Shown: in pieces, positions 8,889 to 16,226 of the stretch | How positions within the stretch are numbered: position 1 is the first letter of the stretch | How the letters are laid out: each line of letters starts with the position of its first letter | Source of the DNA: Streptomyces griseicoloratus | GTDB lineage: Bacteria; Actinomycetota; Actinomycetes; Streptomycetales; Streptomycetaceae | NCBI RefSeq assembly: GCF_014534645.1 | Contig: NZ_JACVQF010000182.1 | Span: 103,147 to 167,146 of the forward strand | Direction: 5' to 3' | Length of the DNA stretch: 64,000 nucleotides | Made by a program: the position numbers and the translations under genes | Notes under the pieces: model-generated | What the model was told of the DNA's origin: nothing | Databases searched by the model: none | Seen by the model: the letters and a program-made list of their open reading frames with translations, nothing else

Positions 8889-10671
8889 CACGAGGACTCC
8901 TTGAGAAGTTGACGCCGGGCCGCCGCGGGGGCCTTCGGCGGCCCCAGGAACGCCAGCGCGGCCCGGGCGGTGGCGTCGTTCTGCCGGAACGCCGGTCCGC
9001 CGGTGCGGGGCCGGGTGAACGCGCCGGATCCGCGCGCGTCGGTGTGCGGCCCGAGCGCGAACCGCCGCGGGTGCGGCCGGCCGGCCCGGTCCAGCACCCG
9101 TCCGTCGGCCCGGTCCACGGCCAGCAGCCCGTCCGGGGTCGCGGCGGCCCCGTCGGCGTGCAGCGAGCGCAGCAGCGGGTCGCGGGCCCGCTCTACGGTG
9201 GGATGCGGCAGCCGCGCCTCGACCAGCGCCCGGGCCTCGACGACGGCACCGGGCACGGTGGCACCGGCGGCCCGGAAGACCCCGTCGGCGGCGCCGACCG
9301 TCATGCCGGCGCCCAGGAAGCGCAGGACGCCCGCCCGGGACAGCGCGAGCATCTGCCGCAGCCGGGGGCCGGGCGGGCCGGACGCCAGGTGGCTGAAGAA
9401 GCCGTGCCACCAGGGGCCGATGTCGCCGAGCCGGACGAGCTGCCCGTAGACGGAGAGCAGGGCGAGGAAGACCGCCAGGTCGGGGCTGTGCTCCGGGTCG
9501 TGACGGCGTCTGAGGTCGTCCTCGATGTACCGGCGCAGCCCGGCCTGCAGCTCCTCGGGGGAGCCGTACCTCACCCCGTCCAGCGGGCGGTCGAGCGCGG
9601 CGAGGTCGAGCCGGTCGGCGGGGTCGGGCACGGCGGAGGCGACGAGGGCGGCGCGCTCGGCCGGGCCGGCGGCCGCGTACTGCTCCTCGAAGGCGGCCCA
9701 GGCGCCGGACACCCGCTCGGGGTGGGCGGTGAACAGCCGGTGGTAGTGGGCGAAGCCCAGCTCCTTCTCCACCAGCGGCCACACGTCCCGGCGGAAGTCG
9801 AAGCCGTCCGGCCGGGCGAGCAGCGCGTCGGTCTCGGCGGGCCCGAGGAACCTCGGCAGCGGTGGCCGGACGCCGGTGAGGCCGTAGCCGATCTTGGAGT
9901 GGTACGGCACCCCGCGCCGCGAGCCGACGTACAGCACCGGCTCCCGCCCGGACGGGACGTATGCGTCCCCTTCGTACCGTCCGCCCCTGCCCTCGGTCAG
10001 CAGCACCATCAGGTCGACGAAGGCCAGCCCGAATCCGCGCACGAGGACCGGTTCCCCGGGGCGCAGCGCGGACAGGTCGCTGTCGGCCGTGAAGTCCGGC
10101 GGGAGGTGGACCAGGCCGTGGGCGCGGGCATACGCCGACAGCTCCCGTTGCTCCTCGTCGGGTTCGGCGTCGAGGTGGCCGAGGGTGAGGACGACCAGGT
10201 CGGCGAGGAGGGGAAGGGTCCGGCCCTCCAGCCACACCCGCTGGCGGCCTCGCGCGGGCCGTCGACCCGCACCGCACGCCTCGGGTGGTGGTGGACGGTG
10301 GTGCCGGGGGGCAGGCCGGCCACGGCACGCTCGTACACCCAGCGCAGGTACGCGCCCTGGACCCGGCGGCCGGCGAAGGTGCGGCCGTCCAGGCCCGCCC
10401 ATTCGTGCAGGGTGGGGCCCGGCCGTACGGGTCCGGCCATCTCCACCGTCTCGTCGGTGAACATGGTGACGTCCTCGGCGTGCGAGTTCATCCACAGCAG
10501 CGGGGACTGCCGCTCGCGCCAGATGCGCCCGGCGCCCGGCGGGTGCGGGTCGACGAGGTGGATGTCGAGGCCGGAACCGGCGTACAGCTCCGGCGCGTTG
10601 GCGGCGATGCGCTCCAGCAGTCCCGTGCCCCGCGGTCCGGCGCCGACGATGACCAGGGAGTGCCGGGTCAT
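8888..10671 (-). pseudogene. FAD/NAD(P)-binding oxidoreductase, interrupted by a one-base frameshift near 10246-10251
   Basis: An FAD/NAD(P)-dependent oxidoreductase of about 594 residues if the frame is repaired. The N-terminal part starts at ATG 10671, overlapping the permease stop (ATGA), and shows the dinucleotide motif IVGAGPRGTG. Its frame is lost after VDGPRE. The protein continues in another frame from GRQRVWLEG to the stop at 8888. Restoring one C in the plus-strand run at about 10246-10251 joins both parts smoothly, and coding character is strong on both sides. It is therefore either a recent mutation or a sequencing error. Both junctions with neighbours are coupled. The family resembles NAD_binding_9-type proteins of unknown substrate. 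Confidence 0.75.
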
Positions 10672-11525
10672 CGGGTGCGCTCCGTGCCGCGCGCGTAGTG
10701 CTTCTCGACGTAGTACTGGCCGACGCCGAGCAGCGAGGTGACGACGGTGTACCAGACGGTGGCCACCATCAGCAGCGGGATGACCTGGTAGGTGCGGTGG
10801 TAGACGAGCTGCACCGAGTACAGCAGGTCCTGGACGGCGATGACGCTGACGATGGAGGTGCCCTTGAGGGTGCCGATCAGCATGTTGCCGGCGGGCGGCA
10901 CGATGGAGCGCATGGCCTGCGGCAGGACGATCCGCCACCAGCGGCGCCGGCGGCTCAGGCCGAGCGCCTGCGCGGCCTCGATCTGCCCGCGGTCGACGGA
11001 CAGGATGCCGCCGCGCACCACCTCGGCGGCGTAGGCGGCCTCGTGCAGGGTCAGACCGATGATCGCGACGGTGACCGGGCCGAGCAGGTCGACGGTCTTC
11101 ACGCCGAAGATCTGCGGGTACAGGGCGCCGATGTTGAACCACAGCAGGAGCTGCACCAGGATCGGGATGGAGCGGAACAGCCACACGTAGCCCCAGCTCA
11201 CCGCGCGCAGCACGGGGTTGGCGGAGAGGCGGAACGCGGCGAGCAGCGTGCCCAGGGCGAAGCCCAGGACCATGACGACGGCGGTCAGCCAGAGGGTGAG
11301 CCACAGTCCGCGCAGGACGGCGGTGGAGGTGAAGTAGTCGGCGACGACTCCCCACTGGAAGGCGTCGTTGCGCAGGACGGAGTTGGCTGCCAGGGCGAGC
11401 AGGAGGAGGACCGCGGCCGCGGCGGTCCACTGGCCGAAGCGGCGTTGCGGGACGATCCGCGGCGTGCCGGCCTTGTCCGGGGTCTCCGGGACGGCGGCAT
11501 GCTGGGCGAGGGTGTCGGAGGACAT
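10668..11525 (-). CDS. Amino-acid-type ABC transporter permease
   Basis: A 285-residue inner-membrane permease of the HisMQ/GlnP type. It has an N-terminal cytoplasmic stretch and about five membrane helices, and the EAA-type cytoplasmic loop is EAAQALGLSRRRRWWRIVLPQA. The segment GLTLHEAAYAAEVVRGGILSV is diagnostic of polar amino acid permeases. The ATG at 11525 has GGAG eight bases upstream; the in-frame ATG at 11543 lacks a ribosome site. It is first in the minus-strand operon and is divergent from the receptor gene across a 392-base regulatory region. Only one permease gene is present, so a homodimer is likely. Confidence 0.92.
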   Translation of the reverse strand: MSSDTLAQHAAVPETPDKAGTPRIVPQRRFGQWTAAAAVLLLLALAANSVLRNDAFQWGVVADYFTSTAVLRGLWLTLWLTAVVMVLGFALGTLLAAFRLSANPVLRAVSWGYVWLFRSIPILVQLLLWFNIGALYPQIFGVKTVDLLGPVTVAIIGLTLHEAAYAAEVVRGGILSVDRGQIEAAQALGLSRRRRWWRIVLPQAMRSIVPPAGNMLIGTLKGTSIVSVIAVQDLLYSVQLVYHRTYQVIPLLMVATVWYTVVTSLLGVGQYYVEKHYARGTERTR

Positions 11526-11710
11526 GCGAAGGCTCCGTGACATCGGGTCAGTCGGACACGGTGGGTGGTGCCTTCACACGGCCGAGCCCCTCAGCAGGGC
11601 CGTGCGCCGAGAGTACGGGGCCGTTTCGGTCCGTTGTCAAGGCTGTCCACACTGTGAGCTGCTTGTCTCAAGTCGTTGACGCGGAACCGGATGCCTGTTC
11701 CACTTGGCCC
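11526..11710. promoter_or_regulatory. Divergent regulatory region between the ABC permease operon and the leader peptide/receptor
   Basis: This non-coding stretch separates the two transporter transcripts. A plus-strand promoter is visible: TTGACG at 11676-11681 and TCCACT at 11699-11704, spaced by 17 bases. It would start transcription at or next to the ATG at 11711. No clear minus-strand promoter was identified. Confidence 0.5.
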
Positions 11711-11782
11711 ATGCATCCGCAGCAGTGGCTGGTCACGCGCTCCCACATCGACTTCGGTCGCGTGTGGTCCTCTTCCTGTTGA
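11711..11782 (+). CDS. Short leader peptide ending in Cys (putative cysteine-responsive uORF)
   Basis: A 23-codon frame beginning MHPQQWLVTRSHIDFGR and ending in three Ser, one Cys and a stop. It resembles the small actinobacterial leader peptides of the pattern R-x-H-V/I-D-L-x-R-V-x-S-x-x-C that precede sulfur-assimilation and transport genes and are reported to act as cysteine-sensing uORFs. It has no ribosome site. A promoter-like pair ends six bases before the ATG, so the mRNA is probably leaderless. CTCCTG at 11808-11813, just after its stop, is complementary to the CAGGAG ribosome site of the receptor gene (11902-11907), giving a possible switch. Function is inferred from resemblance. 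Confidence 0.6.
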   Translation: MHPQQWLVTRSHIDFGRVWSSSC

Positions 11783-11917
11783 GCCGACCCTCCCTGCCTG
11801 CCCTGACCTCCTGACTCCGTCGGGGCCTCTTCGGGTTTCGCCTCTCCCGTCCCGCCTTCACACGCACCGCTCCCCTCGCGCTGCCCTCATGCCTTCGCTC
11901 CCAGGAGACCGCTCACC

Positions 11918-12871
11918 ATGCGTACGCCCACGCGCGCCCGAAAAAGACTCTTCGCCCCCTTTGCCCTGATCACCTCGGCGGCCCTGCTGCTCACCGCGTG
12001 CGGCTCCGGCGATCCCGCCGCGGACGTCGCGGGCGCGGCGGCCGGCTCCGACGCGCTCCCCACCACCGACGTCGTCTCCGGCGTCGGACGGAACGCGGCC
12101 GCCGCGAAGCTGCTGCCGCCCGGCACCGAGGAACTCACCCTCGCCGTCAGCGTCGGCGGCTCTCCGCCGGGTACCACCTACCTGCCCGACGGCAGGACGC
12201 TGACCGGCCAGGACGTCGACTTCGCCGACGCCGTCGCCAAGGCGCTCGACATCCGGCTGACCACGGAGAAGGCCTCCTTCGAGGCGATCCTGCCCGCCCT
12301 GGGCAGCGGCAAGTACGACGTCGGCGCCGGCAACTTCGGCGTGACCGAGGAACGCCGCAGGACCATCGACTTCGTCACCTACATCAACGACGGCCAGGGC
12401 TTCGCGGCCCGCGAGGACAGCGAGCTGTCGAAGGTCACCGACCTCACGCAGCTGTGCGGGCTGAACGTGGCGACCGGCGCCGGAACCACCTTCGAGGCCA
12501 CGCTGGAGGAGAACGCGCACCTGTGCGCGGACGCCGGGAAGAAGCCGTACGAGGTGCAGACCTACAGCGAGCCCGGCGCACTCTGGTCCTCCCTCCAGCA
12601 GGGCCGCAGCGACGTCGTGATGTCCACCATCAACGGGCTGCGCTACGCGGTCGCCCACCAGCAGGGCCTGAAGTTCCTCAACGAGTTCCGCCGCCTGGAC
12701 GTCGGCTTCGCCCTCAAGAAGGGCTCGAAGCTGGCGCCCGCCCTCCAGGCCGCGGTGAACGGGCTCATCGCCGATGGGACGTACGACAGGATCCTGCGGA
12801 AGTGGGGGACCACGGACTCCGCGATCGCGAAGTCCGAGATCTCACCTCCGGAGCTGAAGGACGGCAACTGA
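11918..12871 (+). CDS. ABC transporter substrate-binding lipoprotein (SBP_bac_3 type)
   Basis: Extracytoplasmic receptor of 317 residues with a basic lipoprotein signal and lipobox LLTAC near residue 27. The mature part is an SBP_bac_3 domain. It has the usual early LTGQDVDFADAVAKALDI block, FEAILPALGSGKYDVGAGNFGVTEER, and a central segment where a hinge Cys occurs. The ribosome site AGGAG precedes ATG 11918 by ten bases. The gene follows a leader peptide and is divergent from its permease and ATPase. The family binds amino acids and relatives; sulfur-containing ligands such as cystine are suggested only by the leader and the flavin enzyme. Confidence 0.92.
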   Translation: MRTPTRARKRLFAPFALITSAALLLTACGSGDPAADVAGAAAGSDALPTTDVVSGVGRNAAAAKLLPPGTEELTLAVSVGGSPPGTTYLPDGRTLTGQDVDFADAVAKALDIRLTTEKASFEAILPALGSGKYDVGAGNFGVTEERRRTIDFVTYINDGQGFAAREDSELSKVTDLTQLCGLNVATGAGTTFEATLEENAHLCADAGKKPYEVQTYSEPGALWSSLQQGRSDVVMSTINGLRYAVAHQQGLKFLNEFRRLDVGFALKKGSKLAPALQAAVNGLIADGTYDRILRKWGTTDSAIAKSEISPPELKDGN

Positions 12872-12894
12872 GGTCCTGCCGGACCGGCGCGGTC

Positions 12895-14073
12895 TCAGCT
12901 GCAGCCGCAGTCGCAGCCGTCGCACCCGCACCCGTCCTCTCCGCAGCAGTTGCTGCAGCAGTCGCAGCAACTGCAGCAGCCGTCGCACCCGCTGCAGTCG
13001 CAGTTGGCGCACTGGCCCTCCTTGCGCTCCCCGGTCCAGGGGTCGGAGTACGTGCCGCAGCACAGCTGGCACGTGCAGGCCAGCCCGAGCCACACGGCGC
13101 AGCCCGCGAGCAGTCCGCGCCGGTTGCGGCGCGGCGGCTCGGGCGGCATCGGCGCACCGGGTCCGCCCGGAGCGCCGGGCGGCGCGTACGGTCCGGCGCC
13201 GTGCGCGCAGGAGGGGGTGCCGAAGGCGCGGTCGACGGAAGTGCGCAGCTCGTGCACGAGCAGCCGGTGAGCCAGCCTGCCGTCGGTGAACTCCACCTCG
13301 CGCAGCGCGAGCCGCACCCCGTGCACGGCGTCGTCCGCCAGCCGCCGGGCCTCCGTGAGGGAGGTACCGGTGGCGGTGAGCGGGTTCCAGGCGCCTGACG
13401 CTGCGTCAGTCTCCAGGTCCTCCACGGCGTCCAGGAGGTGGGCGAGCCGGCCGAAGAGGCGTCCCGCCTCGGCGAGCGGTGCGGCGTTGTGCGGCCGGCC
13501 GGCGAGGTGCGCGGTGTGCGCGAAGGCGGCGGCGGTGGCCGTCTCGGTGGGCTCGGTGACGACGAGCACCGGCGTCCCCGGCCCGGCGAGCGCCTCGATG
13601 CCGGACTGCCGGTCCACGGCGTCCACCAGGACGGCGGTGTCGAACCCGACGGCCGTCCCGGCCCGGGCCCCGGCCGCGTCCCAGCCGGCGGCGACCCGGC
13701 GGGCCGCACGCGCCACCGGCCTGCGGGCCAGCAGCCCGTCCCCGTCGACGACGTGGTCGCGGACCTTCGCCGAGGCCAGCACCAGGGACACGGCCGCCGC
13801 GAGCCGCGCACCCTCGCCGTGGGCGACGGACGCGGTGCGCATCCCGCGCAGCGGGCAGGGGCCCGCCGTGCGCCGACCGGCACCGGCGCCGTCGGGTCCG
13901 GACTGAGCCTCCGTCAACACCGATATGAGCAGCCCGTCATAGTTCGTCACGAGCCGAGCGAACTGGCCGTGGTCCCCGCGCAACGCGAGGCACAGCCCGC
14001 ACAGATGCGCCATCCACTGGCTCGTGAGACGCTCTCCGAGCCGGTGCCGGCAAGGCCTGACGATTCCGAACAC
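12895..14073 (-). CDS. DUF5685-type protein with a cysteine-rich C-terminal tail
   Basis: A 392-residue protein that starts FGIVRPCRHRLGERL and HLCGLCLALRGDHGQ, the conserved N-terminal cysteine-containing region of DUF5685. A helical body of about 300 residues follows, then a Pro/Gly linker and a short hydrophobic segment. The last 60 residues contain 21 cysteines in CC, CDC and CGC patterns. The tail could bind metal or iron-sulfur, or be heavily disulfide-linked; no function is established. The GTG start at 14073 has GGGGGAG four bases upstream. It is convergent with the receptor gene with a gap of only 23 bases. Confidence 0.75.
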   Translation of the reverse strand: MFGIVRPCRHRLGERLTSQWMAHLCGLCLALRGDHGQFARLVTNYDGLLISVLTEAQSGPDGAGAGRRTAGPCPLRGMRTASVAHGEGARLAAAVSLVLASAKVRDHVVDGDGLLARRPVARAARRVAAGWDAAGARAGTAVGFDTAVLVDAVDRQSGIEALAGPGTPVLVVTEPTETATAAAFAHTAHLAGRPHNAAPLAEAGRLFGRLAHLLDAVEDLETDAASGAWNPLTATGTSLTEARRLADDAVHGVRLALREVEFTDGRLAHRLLVHELRTSVDRAFGTPSCAHGAGPYAPPGAPGGPGAPMPPEPPRRNRRGLLAGCAVWLGLACTCQLCCGTYSDPWTGERKEGQCANCDCSGCDGCCSCCDCCSNCCGEDGCGCDGCDCGCS

Positions 14074-14300
14074 GACACTCCCCCGTGGTTCGTACGACGC
14101 TTGAGCTGCGGCATCGTACCGGCCGACGCGTTCACCCGTACGCCTCGTCCCTCACCCGTCCGCCGGGAAGAATCATATTTCACTCACAGTCAGCAGCCGT
14201 TTGAGTAAGGACCCTTGGGACACACGGACTCTCGACGGATCCGCTGTGCACCAGTACCGTCACAAACCCCCCGCGCGGCGTCTGTTCACTTGGCGCGATG

Positions 14301-14331
14301 TCCGCATCATGGATGACCATAGGGATGCGGA
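14301..14331 (+). other. Hairpin in the sepF-like 5' leader
   Basis: TCCGCATC pairs with GATGCGGA, with an inner ATGG/CCAT pair, 33 bases before the sepF-like start. It may structure the leader RNA. No known RNA family is recognised. Confidence 0.3.
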
Positions 14332-14363
14332 AAGCACGAAAGACCGCTTGAGAGGAGGCGTCC

Positions 14364-14801
14364 ATGGGATCGGTACGCAAGGCGAGTGCGTGGCTCGGCC
14401 TCGTCGACGACAACGATGACGAGCGCTACTACGACGACGACTACGCCGAGGGGAACGACTCCGGCGACGCCTGGGTCACGGACCCCCGGGTCAAGGTGGC
14501 CGCGGACTCGGCCGAGGACAAGGGCCGCCGCATCGCCACGGTCACCCCGGACAGCTTCCGGGACGCGCGTGCCATCGGCGAGCTGTTCCGGGAGGGGGTC
14601 CCGGTCATCGTGAACCTGACGGCGATGGAGCCCGGCGACGCCAAGCGTGTGGTCGACTTCGCGGCCGGGCTGATCTTCGGCCTGCGGGGTTCGATCGAGC
14701 GGGTGTCGACCCGCGTGTTCCTGCTGAGCCCGTCCGACACGCAGGTCATCAGCGGCGAGTCGGCCGCGCACCGGTCGGACGGATTCTTCAACCAGAGCTG
14801 A
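14364..14801 (+). CDS. sepF: SepF-like cell division protein (paralogue)
   Basis: A 145-residue member of the SepF family, which tethers FtsZ to the membrane in Gram-positive bacteria. It has a short N-terminal amphipathic segment ([13 protein letters not shown]), an acidic linker rich in Asp and Tyr, and the SepF fold from about residue 55 with [17 protein letters not shown] and [26 protein letters not shown]. Streptomyces carry several SepF paralogues. This one is alone, away from the division cluster, so it is probably an accessory copy. The ribosome site GAGGAGG precedes the ATG well. It ends 40 bases from the convergent acyl-CoA dehydrogenase. Confidence 0.9.
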   Translation: MGSVRKASAWLGLVDDNDDERYYDDDYAEGNDSGDAWVTDPRVKVAADSAEDKGRRIATVTPDSFRDARAIGELFREGVPVIVNLTAMEPGDAKRVVDFAAGLIFGLRGSIERVSTRVFLLSPSDTQVISGESAAHRSDGFFNQS

Positions 14802-14828
14802 GGCAGGGCCGCGCACGCCGGCCCTGCC
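14802..14828. terminator. Bidirectional hairpin terminator
   Basis: GGCAGGGCC (14802-14810) pairs with GGCCCTGCC (14820-14828), between the convergent sepF-like and acyl-CoA dehydrogenase genes. Confidence 0.65.
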
Positions 14829-14840
14829 CCTCTCGCCGGT

Positions 14841-16034
14841 TCACCGGAAGGCGTCGATCCCGGTGAGCGCCTTGCCCAGCACGAGCTGGTGCATCTCGAC
14901 GGTGCCCTCGTAGGTGAGCACCGATTCCAGGTTCGTCGCATGCCGCATCACGGGGTACTCCAGCGAGATCCCGTTGGCGCCGAGGATCGTCCGGGCCGTG
15001 CGGCAGATGTCGATGGCCTCGCGCACGTTGTTGAGCTTGCCGAAGCTGACCTGCTCGGGACGCAGGCGGCCGGCGTCCATGCGCCGCCCGAGGTGGTGGG
15101 CGAGCAGAATCCCCTTGTGCAGTTCGACCGCCATGTCGGCGAGCTTGGCCTGGGTCAGCTGGAAGCCGCCGATGGGCCGCCCGAACTGCTCCCGCGACTT
15201 CGCGTACTCCACGGCCGCCTCGAAGCAGCTGCGGGCCGCGCCCATCGCGCCCCAGACGATGCCGTAGCGGGCGTGGGTGAGACAGCTGAGCGGTCCGCGC
15301 AGACCGGCCGCCTCCGGCAGCACGGCGTCGGCGGGCAGCCGTACGTCGTCCAGGACCAGCTCGCTGGTGACGGAGGCGCGCAGGGACCACTTGTGCCTGA
15401 TCTCGGGCGCGGAGAAACCGGGGGTGCCGGCCGGTACGACGAACCCGCGGATGCCGTCCTCGGTCCGCGCCCAGACGACGGCGACGCCGGCCACCGAGCC
15501 GTTGGTGATCCACATCTTGCGTCCGTTGAGGACCCAGTCTCCCCCGGCGTCGCGCTTGGCGTGGGTGCGCATGCCCGCCGGGTCGGAGCCGTGGTCGGGC
15601 TCGGTCAGCCCGAAGCAGCCGATGACCTCGCCGGAGGCCATGCGCGGCAGCCACGCCTGCTTCTGCTCCTCGCTGCCGAAGCGGTGGATGGCGTACATGG
15701 CGAGGGATCCCTGGACGGAGACCAGGGAGCGGATGCCCGAGTCGGCCGCCTCCAGCTCCAGACAGGCCAGCCCGTACTGCACCGCGCTCGCCCCGGCGCA
15801 GCCGTAGCCCTGCAGCGACATGCCGAGGGCACCGATGGCGCCGAGTTCCCGGGCGAGCTCCCGGACGCCGGGCAGCTCGCCCTTCTCGTACCAGTCGGCG
15901 ACGTGCGGCAGCACGCGGTCCGCGGCCCAGTCCCGCACGGTGTCCCGGACCGCGAGGTCCTCCGGGTCCAGCAGGTCGTCGATGCCGAGGGGGTCGGCGG
16001 GATCGAACGGGGGCAACTTCGGGGACGCGGCCAT
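14841..16034 (-). CDS. Acyl-CoA dehydrogenase, glutaryl-CoA dehydrogenase-like
   Basis: FAD-dependent acyl-CoA dehydrogenase of 397 residues. Visible features are CFGLTEPDHGSDP (flavin and substrate region), WITNGSVAGVAVVWAR, EQFGRPIGGFQLTQAKLADM, and the C-terminal catalytic base in LTYEGTVEMHQL. The Tyr-Glu-Gly-Thr context and the overall layout match the glutaryl-CoA dehydrogenase branch, which decarboxylates glutaryl-CoA to crotonyl-CoA; other short-chain substrates are possible. ATG 16034 is chosen because GGAGGG lies just upstream, not the upstream ATG at 16073. A 15-bp palindrome overlaps its promoter region. Confidence 0.87.
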   Translation of the reverse strand: MAASPKLPPFDPADPLGIDDLLDPEDLAVRDTVRDWAADRVLPHVADWYEKGELPGVRELARELGAIGALGMSLQGYGCAGASAVQYGLACLELEAADSGIRSLVSVQGSLAMYAIHRFGSEEQKQAWLPRMASGEVIGCFGLTEPDHGSDPAGMRTHAKRDAGGDWVLNGRKMWITNGSVAGVAVVWARTEDGIRGFVVPAGTPGFSAPEIRHKWSLRASVTSELVLDDVRLPADAVLPEAAGLRGPLSCLTHARYGIVWGAMGAARSCFEAAVEYAKSREQFGRPIGGFQLTQAKLADMAVELHKGILLAHHLGRRMDAGRLRPEQVSFGKLNNVREAIDICRTARTILGANGISLEYPVMRHATNLESVLTYEGTVEMHQLVLGKALTGIDAFR

Positions 16035-16055
16035 GGAACCCTCCGGGACGTTAAA

Positions 16056-16070
16056 ACTAGCATCGCTAGT
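16056..16070. promoter_or_regulatory. Palindromic operator overlapping the acyl-CoA dehydrogenase promoter
   Basis: ACTAGCATCGCTAGT has 6-bp inverted arms around three bases, 22 bases upstream of ATG 16034. On the minus strand a -10-like TAGTTT overlaps its right arm. This is typical of a TetR-family repressor site, but no such gene is in the window. Confidence 0.55.
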
Positions 16071-16226
16071 CACGGCTTCACGCCGACGTTACGACGCACC
16101 GCGCCGCACGTCCACCATGCTTTCCCGCCCGCGCACCGCAAGCAGCCGGCGGCGGCGCACCCGCGCGGGTGACGTCCACCTCGGCGAACGGTGAACGGGT
16201 GGTGCGCGGGTGGGAGACCCGTCCGC

